A DNA stretch of 64,000 bases from Pristionchus mayeri (lineage: Eukaryota > Nematoda > Chromadorea > Rhabditida > Neodiplogasteridae), in NCBI GenBank assembly GCA_036245805.1, contig BTRK01000003.1:19681292-19745291 (forward strand). Reading direction: 5' to 3'. The notes under the pieces were generated by a model that was given only the letters and a program-made list of their open reading frames with translations, did no database searches and had not been told where the DNA came from. Shown in pieces: positions 52,300 to 64,000 of this stretch. The translations under genes were made by a program, and so were the position numbers. The stretch's first letter is position 1. Every line of letters starts with the position of its first letter.

Positions 52300-55200
52300 A
52301 TGTGGACGTATGCGCAATGGGTACGACAGGTGTATCTGGGGTGTATTCCCGCCTACCCCATCGGCTACTTACTCGTGCATTGTGAGTTTCTCTTTTTTTC
52401 GATTACCTTTGGTTTGCTACGACATGTTTTTAGCCCAGATTTCTTCTAGGTGTTCGCGATGATTTCTTTTTTACGAAGTTTTACGTGAAGCGAAGCGACT
52501 TGGCGCCGTCCGAGCACCTCAAAGAGATCGTCGAGAACGAATTCGACAACCTTGAAGGCGACGTCCAACATCCCAGGGTAAGCCATGCTATTCTTCTAAA
52601 CAGATCAGCTTATGCCTCTTGAAGTTACGTTGCATATTTACAATACTTACGCATAAGGCGAACATGTTTAAAAATTATCTCCTCAAAATCTGCGCCCATT
52701 GCAGCTGCATGTTACGCTGACTGATTCGCTGGAGCCTAGCGTATTCGGAGGCTTCTTCCTGAAGTCGGTTCAGTGAATAATATTTAATGAGTTTTCCCGG
52801 TCGTGGTAGCATTACGCTATTAAGTGCCAATTTAAAGCCTGTCTATTCACCCGACAGAGAGTAGCTTTGGCAGTAATATTGCACCCCGTTTCTCTTCAGG
52901 AACGGGGCGGAGATTCAGTTCCCGCTGGCAGCTTCCTTCGTCGACATCGAGTACGCGCGCAGACTGGGAGGACACATCGAGATGGACTTTGGCCAGACCA
53001 GGTTGGAGCTCTTATTGTTGTCGCTGTTATTGCCCCTCGTGCTAGATGATCATCAATAAGCAGGCAATCTTAGTTCTTCCTTTTGCCTATGGCATTGCTA
53101 CTTAGCGTAGTGACATTCAGTTATCCGTGGAGCCACAATTCGACGGGTGGAGTTCCAACGAATTTCGTGATTTTTGTATTAGAAAAACTTATACACGCAC
53201 TGCTCGGTTAATATTAGCATAGCCAAGATCAAATGGTAATGAGTAAAATCAGGAATCGTCGTAAGCTGGAGAACAGTTCCTCGATAGCAGAGGAGATGCT
53301 AACGAGGATGATGCTGAGTGAGAAGGCGAAGAAATTCATCGTACAGAGCCAGCTGCAGAGGGCCAACGAGTGAGTACGGTCGGGGGATTACGGTAGGGCG
53401 TGGATTTTCGGAAGGGCCTCTAGATATTCGTACTTGTGAGTTGTGCTGGGCACTAGTATGATTTGGGCTGCACACATTGGTTGATTAAAAAATAAGCTAT
53501 CCATCTAGTACTAACGTTCAGGCAATGTTCGAATTTGGAAATATTCTAGTGTCAGAGGATATGGAATTCTGCATAGATAGGCAGTAGGGTCTCGCGTTGG
53601 AATTGGAATCGAACCTCCTTTCATTTCCCAATAACTCGCAATAGTGTGGCGGTCCCCTATTGGAATTCTACTAGATCGACCAGCCTCGATCTCGCGAGCA
53701 ATCGTCTGACCCTCTCATTTTCACGCGCTCCCGGACTAGATCAGATGATAACCCACCGGATGAGAACCAAAAAGTAACCCTGTTCTCTGTACGCTCCCAA
53801 TGTGTCAAAAATGATTCTGTGCAAGTTCTGCAGAAGGGTCTATTTTTGGTTCTCATCCTGCGTAGCGCCCACGCTCCCTCTCTATCTGTCTAACTGAGAA
53901 AGAGTTTGTAAGGAGTAGAGAAAAATGCACTCCCCCCTTGCAGTGGTCTCCTCTTCTCTCTGCCTCTCTTCGGCTGGGCAGCCTTGTCCACTGCAGGCTA
54001 CCCGATGCTCCTCATGCTCAGCAGGTCAGACAATCCCTCATTTAAAGGTACCCAACACCCTTGAAATTATTTGAATTGCCGCGCGTGCCTGATCACGGCA
54101 AAATATGTGAGATATTATGTAAAAACGAGATAGAGGACGTGAGCAGGCACGCGCGAAATTCAAATAATTTCACGGGTGTTGGGTAACTTTTATAAAACTC
54201 TTGATGTTTTCATTCTGTCTGATATAGACGTGTCGCAGACGTACTTTAACAACAAGTTATCGAACACTGTTACAGTTTGTAGTGATAAGTTTATAGGGTC
54301 GTTTGATAACGCGTTCAGCTGACCACATCTGTCTAGAGTGTCACTAGTATGCTAGACTCGTATGATAAGCACGTTCCCAAACTGTTGGACACGCGATTGG
54401 CAATGTAATTGAATCCCTGCCGTACTTCAAACACTGATCGTTGATCTTTGATCTCTTCTTTCTTCTCAGATTCATCGGTTTCACGGCGTCATTCGTGGCC
54501 TCTCTCGGAGGAGCGACGCTCGCCTACAGGGAACTGCTCAAGAAGGTCACACGTTTAGATATTGCGACGATAAAAGGGGCTTAGTGAGACTGCTTATATG
54601 GTATACATATTGACTTTTTCGTCGCAGTAGAAGTCTTTGGACAAAGAAAAATAAATTTCGATGGATTGATAAATTCCCTGGTGTTGCAGGGCTCCATGTG
54701 ATTTGATGAGCTCCGTAAATCTTTTGAAGATTTTTTAAATTTTTCTGATGATGAAAATTGCAGCTCGAAGGTTTCGCGGCGCTCCGAACGGACGAGAAGA
54801 CTGTGAGGATGTGAGTGGGGTTGTTTGATATTTTAAGAAGTCTTACGAGTGGCAATGAGTTTTGTGGCTAAAGCACCTATAAGTCACCTGAAACAGGAAG
54901 GTATCTGCCTAAAATAAAGGAATCCCGATGCGTCACTGATAGTCATTCTCATGAATAATTTATTTTGATCATCTCTTATTCTTTTCTGTCATATTACTTT
55001 GACATCTGACTTATAATTAATTAGTTAATTACCCAATTAATATTCTCTTCATCAGGGGTCGCCAGTACGAGGAGGGCGCACGAGAGTACCTCGCGACGCA
55101 GATGGCAGTGGGCAGAATGCTCAAGAAGGTAGGAGAAGGGCTGAGTATCAGGCACTTCTTGGATGTTTGGCCAACCCCCCCCCCCCCCTCTCACTTCCCA

Positions 55201-56078
55201 TCACGAAGGATTTGTGTGACCGAAAATCAGAGAATGATACCTAGAAATGAGGAAGGGGGGGGGCAATTATCTAGGAAGTGTCGAATATCAGTCATGCAAA
55301 AATCCAAGAAATCCCTCCTCGGAAGATGCTCTTCGGTATGGTCTCCTCGTAGGAGCTCGGTCAATTATATTTTGTTTCGATGATATCAGTCGCAGGATCG
55401 AAAACACTCGTAGTACTCTTGCTGAAACATTGGATGTAAGGGTCGTGATCTTTCTAAAATAATTGTTTCAGGTGATGGGCTCAGAGGGCAAGCTGCGGAT
55501 AGCGAAGAACGGTGACCTGCTGGCAGACGCCGTGCCCTACAGCAGGAGGTACGGTAGATGGATCGATTATCGATTTATTGATTTTATTTGTCTCACAAGG
55601 ACTGGCCGCGAGGATAGGTTGGAGTTTTAGAAAGAAACCTAGCGGGATCGAAAGGGTAACAACTTCTAAGAACTACGTTTTTTTCATATCTGCTAAGGAC
55701 ATTTGTGGATGTCTGCGCTCATAGTGTGGAGGAGTGCAAAACCGTTAATTTCTCAGGCTATGTTCTGAAATCCCACTACAACCCAGCCATCCACAGAGGC
55801 CCTCAGCAGATATGGAAAACGTAGAAGTTGTTAGAATTTGACCCTCTTTCGATCTTGCTAGGTCTCGTTCTACACCTCCAACCTACCCTCGCAGCCATTC
55901 CTGCTCAGCGGCTTTTTACTGCTTTAGAGAACGTTATTGTTGTAATATTTTTCATAGGGAGCATTTGGGGATTTGTAAATGTAGAACTGATTGTAAAGAT
56001 TGAAAGATAGATTTTTCCAGGTTGCGAGCAATCGACCAGTTGAATCTGATGGAGGCGGAAGATAAAGAAATAGATTAA
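52300..56078 (+). CDS. TMEM177: TMEM177 family mitochondrial membrane protein, copy 1
   Basis: In mammals TMEM177 is an inner mitochondrial membrane protein that binds COX20 and helps cytochrome c oxidase subunit COX2 assembly (family knowledge). Eleven exons join in phase: 52300-52381, 52450-52577, 52705-52772, 52900-53001, 53253-53369, 53944-54024, 54470-54545, 54765-54811, 55056-55128, 55472-55548, 56021-56078; 302 residues (human 311). Start right after TTTTCCAGT: MWTYAQWVRQVYLGCIPAYP. Family features: FPLAASFVDIEYARRLGG (human VVGIPASF region), LSEKAKKFIVQSQLQRANE (human LSREAQKFALAREVVY), two helices (LFSLPLFGWAALSTAGYPM; FIGFTASFVASLGGATLAY), and RQYEEGAREYLATQMAVGRM then GSEGKLRIAKNGDLL (human GVEFYEKLL...GKDGEKLYTPSGNI). 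Tail LMEAEDKEID. Apparently intact. Confidence 0.88.
54049..54190. repeat. MITE-like palindrome in TMEM177 intron
   Basis: GGTACCCAACACCCTTGAAA...at the left pairs with TTTCACGGGTGTTGGGTAAC at the right; arms about 55 bases including GCGCGTGCCTGNTCACG. Lies in intron 54025-54469, directly downstream of the exon. Confidence 0.78.
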
Positions 56079-56366
56079 ATTCTGAATAGTACCTGTTTAC
56101 AAGTGGTTATAGCATTGTAGAGTTATTTTTCTTTTGTGTACGGGTACGTTAAATTCTCTCTATTATCGATCTTGTTGATAGCTGATCATAAGTACCTGCT
56201 CTCAGTGTAAAAAGTGCCTAGGCTCAATGTTTCGAGTTCATTGTTATCGTTTGATAAAAAATTTTCTTTCTCTTGTTTGTTTGTTTGCATTAATGTGTTC
56301 GTTGCGCAGATTATATCTGATGGCAGAATCTAGAATTGATATATTGATTGATTGTCTGCAGGGCTC
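56079..56366. other. Spacer between the two TMEM177-family genes
   Basis: 288 bases between the stop of copy 1 and the start of copy 2, the tightest gene spacing on the plus strand in this window. No feature beyond T-rich stretches and a TGCAG acceptor at 56360 just before the start codon. Confidence 0.5.
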
Positions 56367-59300
56367 ATGTTCCGGACACCACGGGTACTGTCGCGTTACA
56401 GGTGAGTTAAAGATTACGGTGGGTATCGTATTTTGATCTACCTCACATTTGAGGGCGTGGAACGCTCGGGCGACTGATTGGCTCATGGATACCAAATGGG
56501 GAAAACGCGCGAGGCTTGGACTGCTCGCAGGTGCGATTTCTTACATTGCATGCGTCTGTTAAACTGGATTTTTGCAATATATGGCACTTTTACTATTGCA
56601 GTAGTGCAGCAGAGTGAAAATAAGTGCTGTGAGTGTCTTATCAACTGTTTACGGTCAAGTTTTGCGCAAATCCTCCCCATTCTTGACTGTTCCCCCTTCA
56701 GCGACGGTGGTGGGGTATCCGTCGATGGCTATTCTCTGGAATGGCCCGATGGTGAAGTACACGTTCCCCCTCCGACACTCGTACGAGCAGCTGACTCCCC
56801 GTCTGGAGGAGATCGTCAAGAAGGTGATTTGCCGGAACTTCTTCGGTTCATCTAGCCCACTTATTTCTAGGTATTCCTCCCTGATTGTCGGTCGCTCAAT
56901 CCCTGATGGGAGGGGATGGGAAATGAGTGGGGTGGGGTGGCCTGAAACCGAAGAAGTTCTTTCTTTATATTCCCCCGGACGAAAATGACTACGATAGCGT
57001 GTCTACTTCAAGTGTGTCATTTATGGCGTTAATCGTGATGAACAGTCTAATCTCAGGAGTACGACCACTTCCTCGAGAAGAACTCGCGACTGCCGAAGGA
57101 GGCACCGCATCGATACCATCTGTTGAAGACAACAGGTATCATAAGAATGGGGGCGTATAATATTAGAACTGGTAATTTTAGAACTTTGTATTTGAACAAT
57201 TTGTGTTTCACCCTCTGTAGAGTTCTAAAATGACACATCTCCGATCAGAATATACATCGTCGACAAAAAAGAGCGGAACAATTTAATGATTTGTTCGCAA
57301 ATGAGTAGATTATTTCGTTTATCAGCGATTTCCCTCGCACAACGAGTGCTACGATTGTTGCTCTCACGCAATGGAATATGTGGAATTGATCACTTAGCTC
57401 TTCTCCTGTCTACCTCCTGTCCTCTATCGCTTTAATTAATTCTTATTCTATCATTACGAGTCTCACTCAAAGCTCAATAGTCCAACCGTATCTAGCTATC
57501 GTATACATCCTTCCGGGGCCGGTACCGGTTTCATTTCTAGTTGTTTGCATATTTATCACTGAAATTACAATCCAACGATACAAGCAAGATGATCAAACAA
57601 GTGGATGAATACCTGATGTTTCAGATGAGATAGATACTGTAGCGAAGGGTTCGCTTGGAGTCCGTTCGGGAGCCGAGTTTGCCCTACCCTTCTACCTCCA
57701 GTTCAAAACCGTCGAGGAGGCACTTGAGTACTTCAAGTTAGTTGGAGTTTTGTTCGAACGACTGTCTGAGTGGCGTTAGTCGCTCCTGATTTAGTATTAG
57801 CTAGCATCGAAACATAACTGCCACAGAGTGAAAACTGTTTTTACGCGTGAGTTCTCGGATGAAAAACAAACAACTACGTCGATATAACCACTGATCACAA
57901 GCGTTGTTCACATATCTTGAGATATTTCTAATGTCTACCATAGCCTACAGTACGAAGCTACAGTATCCCTCATTGCAGGACGCACTACCCGAAGGCGCTA
58001 CCGTACCTGGGTGCGCAGGTGCCGGTGGTGTGGGACTCGGACGTAGGTCGAGAGCTCGTCGAGACCTTCGTTATGTCCGACAAGGTATACGGTACTTGAT
58101 GGGCGATGGATCGAGAACTGGTGAAATGCAGGCGGCGCGGTTCGTAGTGCAACGTGACTTCTATGCGCACGATGGATGGGCAGCAATTGCGCAAAGGTGC
58201 AATTGTTTTATTATTCTTATTTTGGTTTTAACATTTTAAAAATCAATTTAGGCCCTAGTGATTAGAGGATGCAGAGGAGGGTCACACTTTTTTTTATTTT
58301 GATCATTACGATACCTCAAAAACAATGAATACTATAATCATCAGTATATTATTGTATGAGGCGCCTCGAGATAATTGTAGATTTGAAGAGTCAACAACTT
58401 ATTCTTAAATCGTAGATCTTTGAGAGCGAACTAATTCGTTGAGTCAATTGGTTTGCAATTCCTTTTCATAATCATTAAAAATTCAGATCAATCACTTTTG
58501 CCACGTTTGCGACGTTCTCTTCTTTGTTCACCTACTGGCTGCACATGGTAAGTGAGGGGGGATACCATAGGTCGATTGTGACGCAAAGTTACCGGACGAG
58601 GACGAAATTGACCCCCTATTTTTTGTCCTCCATCGAATAGCCGATGGCTGAATTAGTTGAGAATGAATATACAAAAATGCTAAAAATAAATAATAGCTTC
58701 AAAGGAAAGCCGGAAATGATCAGCGTAATTCCGTGCTCTCTCCCTTTTGCATACTCTCTCGTACACGCGACGAGATCAGGGTCAGATCAGGGTTTCGTCC
58801 TCGTCCGGTAACTTTAATATTTTGTGCGTGCCTTGAAAAGATTGAGTGGAACACTCACGCTTCATTATTTATGCAATCGTGTAGCACTGAATCCGCAAGC
58901 ACTCAAGCATATTTGCTATATTTCATGGTACTCGCTACAGCAAGCCTTTTTTCATCCGAGCTCTGTAGCTGCTCTCTCTCTGCTTACCGTACTCCTATCA
59001 GCTACTGATTTCTTTTAGGGAGCGAGGATCTTCGGGACCACGGCAGTCTCCTTCGCTGGCATCTACGCCGTCTGCACTACATTAGCCTGGGCCGGCAACA
59101 CGGAGTGGGATAAGACGTACAGGTACGGTAGTGGAGAGTACGGTAGCTGGGAAGGGGAGAGTACGGTAGTCGGGAGGGAAGAGTACGGCAACTGAAAGGG
59201 GAAGTAGACATGCTTCTCACAGTAACTTTTCCTCACCTATTCAGATACATGACTGACGTGTACGCGGACTCAATCTCGTCACGTACGTCCACCGATCACT

Positions 59301-60004
59301 GTGATGGAGGGAAGGAGTACTACTGGAACATATTGAAGAGGAATCGGTGAGGGATACGGTAGGGAGAAGAAGTGAATCGACTACTGACTTTTTTTGCCTG
59401 CGCAGCTATATGGGGTGAAATGATGATACATCGTGAGAAGCATTTTTCACACTTGGTCGGATGAGAAGTATTTTGTAATGCCGCCTTTGATATGTCAAGG
59501 GCGTCATGACGCAATAGTTCTCAGCTGACTTACAAGCACCACTTGTATCGGAGAATTATTAATTTATGAGATGATGGTTGTCTTTTGATTCCAGCCTCAT
59601 TCTCGACATTCATCCCCCGCTCTACACGAAGATCAAGATGACGGGAGATATCAGAGGTACTATCATGCTAATTAATTAATTACACGCTTTCGGTAAAGTT
59701 ATTACGCTGCGAACAGTAGTGTATGCGTTGCCTGCGAACGACGATTCATTTACCACTCTTGCAATTTATTATATTCAGTTCCATCGCAATAATATATCTA
59801 TATATCCAGTTACTTCTACCAACCAGACTCATATTGAGCATTCGAAATCATTTTTACACCTTTATTGGTCCTGAAAGTTTGCACATCTTATTCCAAAATG
59901 GTCGTTGAGGACTTACGTTGCCTCTGTTTATTCGGTACGACCACCTGAAGGACCGCACCGATGAGGACGACGACTTCAGAGAGGTCATCGAGATGGACGA
60001 CTAG
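56367..60004 (+). CDS. TMEM177 family membrane protein, diverged copy 2
   Basis: Thirteen exons join in phase: 56367-56401, 56454-56557, 56602-56628, 56702-56823, 57057-57135, 57625-57736, 57979-58084, 58132-58196, 58487-58547, 59019-59122, 59245-59346, 59595-59656, 59910-60004; 357 residues. Starts MFRTPRVLSRY six bases after CTGCAG. Features: RARLGLLAGAISYIACV helix, GYPSMAILWNGPMVKYTFPL, GAEFALPFYLQF, PVVWDSDVGRELVETFVMSD, then AARFVVQRDFYAHDGWAAIA (equivalent of human EAQKFALAREVVYLESS), two helices (ITFATFATFSSLFTYWLHM; FGTTAVSFAGIYAVCTTLAW), DVYADSISSR, KEYYWNILKRN, and an acidic end DEDDDFREVIEMDD. Placed next to copy 1 in the same orientation, so a tandem but old duplicate. It is longer by about 55 residues, mainly in the region before the helices. 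The last acceptor (GTTGAG) is weak. Same mitochondrial role is inference. Confidence 0.8.
58584..58813. repeat. MITE-like element in intron
   Basis: Inverted ends AAAGTTACCGGACGAGGACG at the left and CGTCCTCGTCCGGTAACTTT at the right, about 22-23 bases, enclosing about 185 bases. Located in intron 58548-59018 of the second TMEM177-family gene. No coding capacity. Confidence 0.78.
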
Positions 60005-61551
60005 AGTACGGTAGTCCAGTAGGTCACTCCAAGGATCAGACTCGTGACTGGCCTGCGTAGATAGTGATATTGTTGAATTTTGTAGCAAGTTTGCCATGCG
60101 GGTATACTTCTGATTGTTTTGTATGTCCTAAATTGATCGTTATGTTTATGGCTGTTTTGAGACGAGATATTGTAAGCAGAAGGATAAATGGTTTCTCTGA
60201 GTGAATGGCGTCATTGTGATTCATTCGCCGAAGAGGCGAAATGGCGTTCAAGACGCTGGTGATATCTACTATTCATTACAAGTTTTCATTTGTTCCTTTT
60301 TTAGACGTCTATCACTGATATTAAAACGACTGATTTTGTGAGATATTTGTAAACATAATTGGAAAAAAATCACTTTACTAGTATCGCCGTACAGATTTTG
60401 TTGGTTGATTTTTCAATTTCCATATATCAGGAGCACCAATCAATAGGGAGAGATACTTTAAACAAAGCTGGAGCTATGGATCTTGTTTATATTAAGCACA
60501 CTATTTTTTCTCTCTGTCGTATTCATTATGTGTAAAAGAGGCCACAGTATTCGTTCTATTGGTTCCATTCCCCCCCTTGATACAATGAAGGTTCATTGAC
60601 AAAACAGCTGACATTCCCATCATTTGCACTTTCGCATACACTTTAGAACCTCCCCTTGCACTTCAACATACACAGACATAATATCCCCGCCCTCTCCTCA
60701 CCCTCTGTTTTGGAGTCTGAGTGATTCTGGTGGTTGTTTCCTGGTCGTTTCTTCTCGTTTTCGTTTTCCTCGTTTTCTCTTCGGTTCTCGTTCGGTCGTT
60801 TTCCTGGTTGTTTTCTGGTGGTGGTACCCGACTGATTCTTCATATTCTATACTCTAGCTCGTTACTCCCCGTCTTCTCTCGTTGCGTAGTCACTACTTTC
60901 ACTTGAACGTTTGATCTCTGGATTGTTGGAGTGGGGAAGAATAGAGAGGAGTGCTATTAGCCTGCGGGTGGTGATTGAGGGAACCTCGGGGGGTGAGGTG
61001 ACCTGCATCGCATATGTTTCACGGTATTCAGCTGGCATAATTCGGGAAACGTTCGCTTCGATCGATCGAGTGAGATAATGCAAATGTGAGAGATTTTGCA
61101 TTGGCGCGCCACAGGTGATCCGCTTTGCTGCAATGTTTCATGGTAGTAAAGAGATTTTCCTAGTGAGTAGAATTCTTGTTGATTTGCGGCTTTAATTTTG
61201 TTTGATTACGACTTCGTCGCTTAGCGATTCAATGAAAACAATCTTATTCTGCAGCAAATAATTGATAATTTACCAATGTTTCCCCTATCGATGACGAACG
61301 TCCTCCCTCTCAGCATTCTCCCCACTTCCATCCTTTCAACACTTCCAACTTGTAATCACACGCGAAAATGTTATTAGTCTCTCACGAGTTCTCGTCGAAC
61401 CCACGCTAGTTCTCCCGCTCTCGTGTTAGTAATGTACTTTCGTATGGGCTATTAAAAACAAGCAAAGATCCACACCGAAATTTCGTCCTTGTTTTCAATT
61501 TTTTTTGCATTCATTCACCTGCCAGTGCCGAAAGCGCTTTTGACCAACTGA
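60005..61551. other. Intergenic region
   Basis: No gene supported. A T/G-rich stretch at 60,700-60,840 gives long open frames in both strands because of GTTTTC/GGTCGT repetition, not because of coding content. Confidence 0.5.
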
Positions 61552-61944
61552 TGCCGTGGAAAAAGTCGAAGGAGGAAAATTCAGAAAATATTTTCCTCCT
61601 TGCTGCCATTTCTGTTCTAATAGAGCTAGAGACTTGAAATTTGGACTGGAGGTGGTAAAACCATTCAGGAACACTTGTATTTCGTTAGGAGCCATAAAGT
61701 TGAGTTTGAGCCTCGCTATGCGTTTTCCACTATTTTCCTCCTGCGATATCGAAGGAGGAAAATAGTGGAAAACGCATAGCGGAGCTCAAACTCAACTTTA
61801 TGGCTCCTAACGAAATACAAGTGTTCCTGAATGGTTTTACCACCTCCAGTCCAAATTTCAAGTCTCTAGCTCTATTAGAACAGAAATGGCAGTAAGGAGG
61901 AAAATATTTTCTGAATTTTCCTCCTTCGACTTTTTCCACGGCAT
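61552..61944. repeat. Palindromic foldback element
   Basis: Arms of about 195 bases, nearly perfect reverse complements, start GCCGTGGAAAAAGTCGAAGG and end with its complement (CCTTCGACTTTTTCCACGGC). They meet near 61,748 at TATTTTCCTCC/GGAGGAAAATA. Both arms can be read as the same pseudo-ORF, which is only a consequence of the symmetry. Confidence 0.9.
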
Positions 61945-62150
61945 TAGAAAACGCCTTGCCGAGACCCAACTTCATCTAGGTATTTTTAGTAGTTGTTTCC
62001 ATTTTTTCTTACTTCCTTGAGACTTGTCTTTAATTTACTTTGCAATATTACCTTTCCACTTTGTACTCGCTTTTCTAAGTGCAAATTGTGTTTCTTATCC
62101 GACCTAACATCCTCTACCTTATCCCCACCCTTCAGTTGTTCTCCTCTGGG
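61945..62150. promoter_or_regulatory. TMEM144 upstream region with likely trans-splice acceptor
   Basis: Short 5' region of the transporter gene. CACCCTTCAG at 62,126-62,135 followed by 15 bases and the start codon suggests a spliced-leader acceptor and a very short leader. Pyrimidine-rich from 62,090. Confidence 0.5.
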
Positions 62151-63844
62151 ATGGGCACAGCCACGGGATTGGCAGCGTGCGCCGTCGCCTCGCTCTTCTT
62201 CGGATCCGTCTTCGTGCCCGTGAAGAGACACGACGCAGGCAATGGTGAGGGAGGGATAACGGTAGATGGGGATACGGTATTAAATGGAGGGGTACGGTGG
62301 ATGGGTATACGGTAGGAAGGGACCAGTTATTGATTGGGATTTCAGTACTGAACCATTAGCTTTCCGTCAGAGAAACTGTTGAGGATGAAGCGATGATTCA
62401 TCTGGACAAGCCTTATAAAAATATTCGTGTTGAGGGCTGGATGAAAATAGTTCTATCGTTGTAGAGATTGAGAATTAGGAGTGCGTGGCCGCCTACAGTA
62501 GCCCTCTTACCGTAATCCCCCTCCTGGCAGGTCTTTTCGTGCAGTGGGTCATGTCGACGGGCATTCTGCTGATCGGGCTGACGGTGCACGCCTTCGAATC
62601 CTTCCCGCCCTTCTACCCACTCGCAATGCTGGGAGGAGCATTCTGGAGCATCGGTGAGCAATATTATTGGCTATTCAGTGCAGAATTGTGATATCGAAAT
62701 CATCCCCTCCTCAAATTTCGCAATAAGCGAGGGAAGGGGATTGCGATATCTCAATTCTGCTCCGAATTACCAACCCTAAGAGCAGCTCCGCTGGGCATCA
62801 TTGTTGGCACCAGAAGGGCCCCTACGAATTCTGGGTCCCGCGAATCCCGGTTGTCTCTGCCTAGTTTTGAAACTAATCAGCAACATATTCTCAATTTGCT
62901 TTTTCTCTATTCCACGTATATAGCCTATTCTAATTAATGAGTAGTGACTCAATACTCCTGCGCATATACTATAGATCTTTTATCTTTCTCTCTTCTCCAG
63001 GCAATGCGACAGCGGTGCCGATCATGGGCGAGCTGGGCATCGGCCTGGGAATGCTCGTGTGGGGACTCACCAACGTCCTGACCGGATGGGCATGCGGTGA
63101 GTATGGTAGATTACCGTAGTTTACTGTAGAGTACGGTATATATTACGGTGCACGAATGCGGGATCGTACTGTAACGATTAGTTATGATGGACTGGAATAT
63201 GATCAATTTCCTCGATCAGGCACCTTCGGTCTCTTCGGCACTACGGCTCACCCTCCCACGAACGTCTTCTTCAACGCCCTCGGACTGACGTGTGTGCTGG
63301 CAGGGTGAGTACGGTAGGGGAAGAGGTGCTGTAGAGAGGAAGTCAACGAGAGGAGCTTGGTGCAAAGGGAGAGAAGTTAATTGTATCTAATTGTAAAAGC
63401 TGAGACGTTTCGAATTGCCTTTAATAATGGTTTATCATATAACTAGGGGCGTTTTTTCAGTGGCGTGCTCTTCTCTCGTGTTCGGCCGACGCCGAAGGGC
63501 AGTGCAGGGCATCTGGAGGAAGAGTCCTTCCCCGTCGTCGATGAGGTGAGCTGTCGGTGGGAGGCGAAGCACTCGCGTGGGATCGTTAACATGTATAAAC
63601 TATTATAAACTAATAAAAGTTAGAGCATTTTTGCAGAATGCCGAGTTTAGATAGTTTGTATGTTCCTAATGGAACGGTGCTCTATATTCCATATTTTACG
63701 CAAAACATGATTATCGATTGATATGGGACACTATTACATCGATTCCCCCCTCTGTCAGGCGCATGAAGAAGATGCGCTGCTGCCGCCCCTGGACAGAGAG
63801 GGAGCAGCCAATTATATACAAGTGAAGGGACAACGAAGAGTTGT
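62151..63844 (+). CDS. TMEM144: TMEM144 family (drug/metabolite transporter-like) protein, 5' part, partial
   Basis: Multi-pass membrane protein of the TMEM144 / putative carbohydrate transporter family. Six exons join in phase: 62151-62244, 62531-62653, 63001-63096, 63220-63304, 63461-63545, 63759-63844, about 190 residues. Matches to human TMEM144 in order: ACAVASLFFGSVFVPVKRHD (human ACAISSVFFGSNFVPVKKYD), LFVQWVMSTGILL, FPPFYPLAMLGGAFWSIGN, ATAVPIMGELGIGLGMLVWG, LTNVLTGWACGTFGLFG, NVFFNALGLTCVLAG. These give about five membrane helices. A hydrophilic cytosolic loop follows (EEESFPVVDEAHEEDALL). The human protein has about ten helices, so the second half lies beyond base 64000. Reading through the donor at 63845 would give a TGA at 63846-63848; splicing is preferred. 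Confidence 0.92.
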
Positions 63845-64000
63845 GTGAGTGGCGATCTTTGATCTTTGGGAAGCAGTTCATGAGAAGATATAGTCTGACA
63901 ACGAGCAATAAAAATGCTTTCAACATATCTAGAAACGTCGTTGGCAAAAATTCTGAACTTTGCATTTGATGAATCCTAGTTTCGATACGTGCCTTTAACT
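63845..64000. other. Intron of TMEM144-like gene running off the window
   Basis: Begins GTGAGT and includes the recurring GATCTTTGATCTTT motif at about 63,853. No further exon visible. Confidence 0.5.

Noticed and set aside
61495..61975. Two similar open frames on opposite strands
   Set aside because: They are the two arms of the palindromic element read in each direction.

Overview
This is nuclear DNA of a nematode. The genes have many short introns (about 40-60 nt is common, 42-45 nt in several places), exons of 60-130 nt, TTTCAG-type acceptors that often abut the start codon (as expected for spliced-leader trans-splicing), cuticle collagens, and an mmcm-1 orthologue. Intron content and the abundance of the octamer TACGGTAG do not look like C. 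elegans. A diplogastrid or other rhabditine nematode is my guess, but the species is not determined. All gene models were spliced by eye. Where I give exon coordinates the reading phases join without a gap.

Left third (1-21.7 kb), mostly minus strand: the 5' half of a P4-type lipid flippase (1-2547, with a foldback element in one intron and a GC-AG intron); then an array of four diverged paralogues of one unrecognised family (3.2-5.2, 8.0-10.4, 11.0-13.06 and 13.8-17.3 kb), with a complete vitamin K epoxide reductase homologue (5543-6679) among them. The family joins a beta-rich N-terminal region to a C-terminal coiled coil. A lone exon relic of it lies at 19.4 kb. A mariner-like element containing a tRNA-derived SINE, a tRNA-Gly(CCC) and two small membrane-protein genes on the plus strand follow.

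Middle (21.7-43.6 kb): a poorly resolved stretch; a 5.3-kb tandem duplication carrying two BTB-BACK-Kelch genes on the minus strand (left copy broken in its BACK domain, right copy apparently intact); two cuticle collagen genes arranged head to head as a large inverted repeat around a shared promoter region with a TATA box on each side; and a small serine-rich gene whose first intron holds a 1.9-kb palindrome.

Right third (44.7-64 kb), plus strand: methylmalonyl-CoA mutase in 24 exons (741 residues, complete), two tandem TMEM177-family genes (302 and 357 residues), and the 5' part of a TMEM144 family transporter running off the end. Methylmalonyl-CoA mutase is a mitochondrial matrix enzyme and TMEM177 a mitochondrial membrane protein. 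Their adjacency may be chance, since I see no operon-like spacing (the gap is about 0.94 kb).

The strongest candidate for undescribed biology is the four-gene coiled-coil family. The collagen pair (apparent gene conversion and intron difference), the broken/intact kelch pair, the VKOR gene in a nematode and the many foldback elements inside introns are the other items worth attention.
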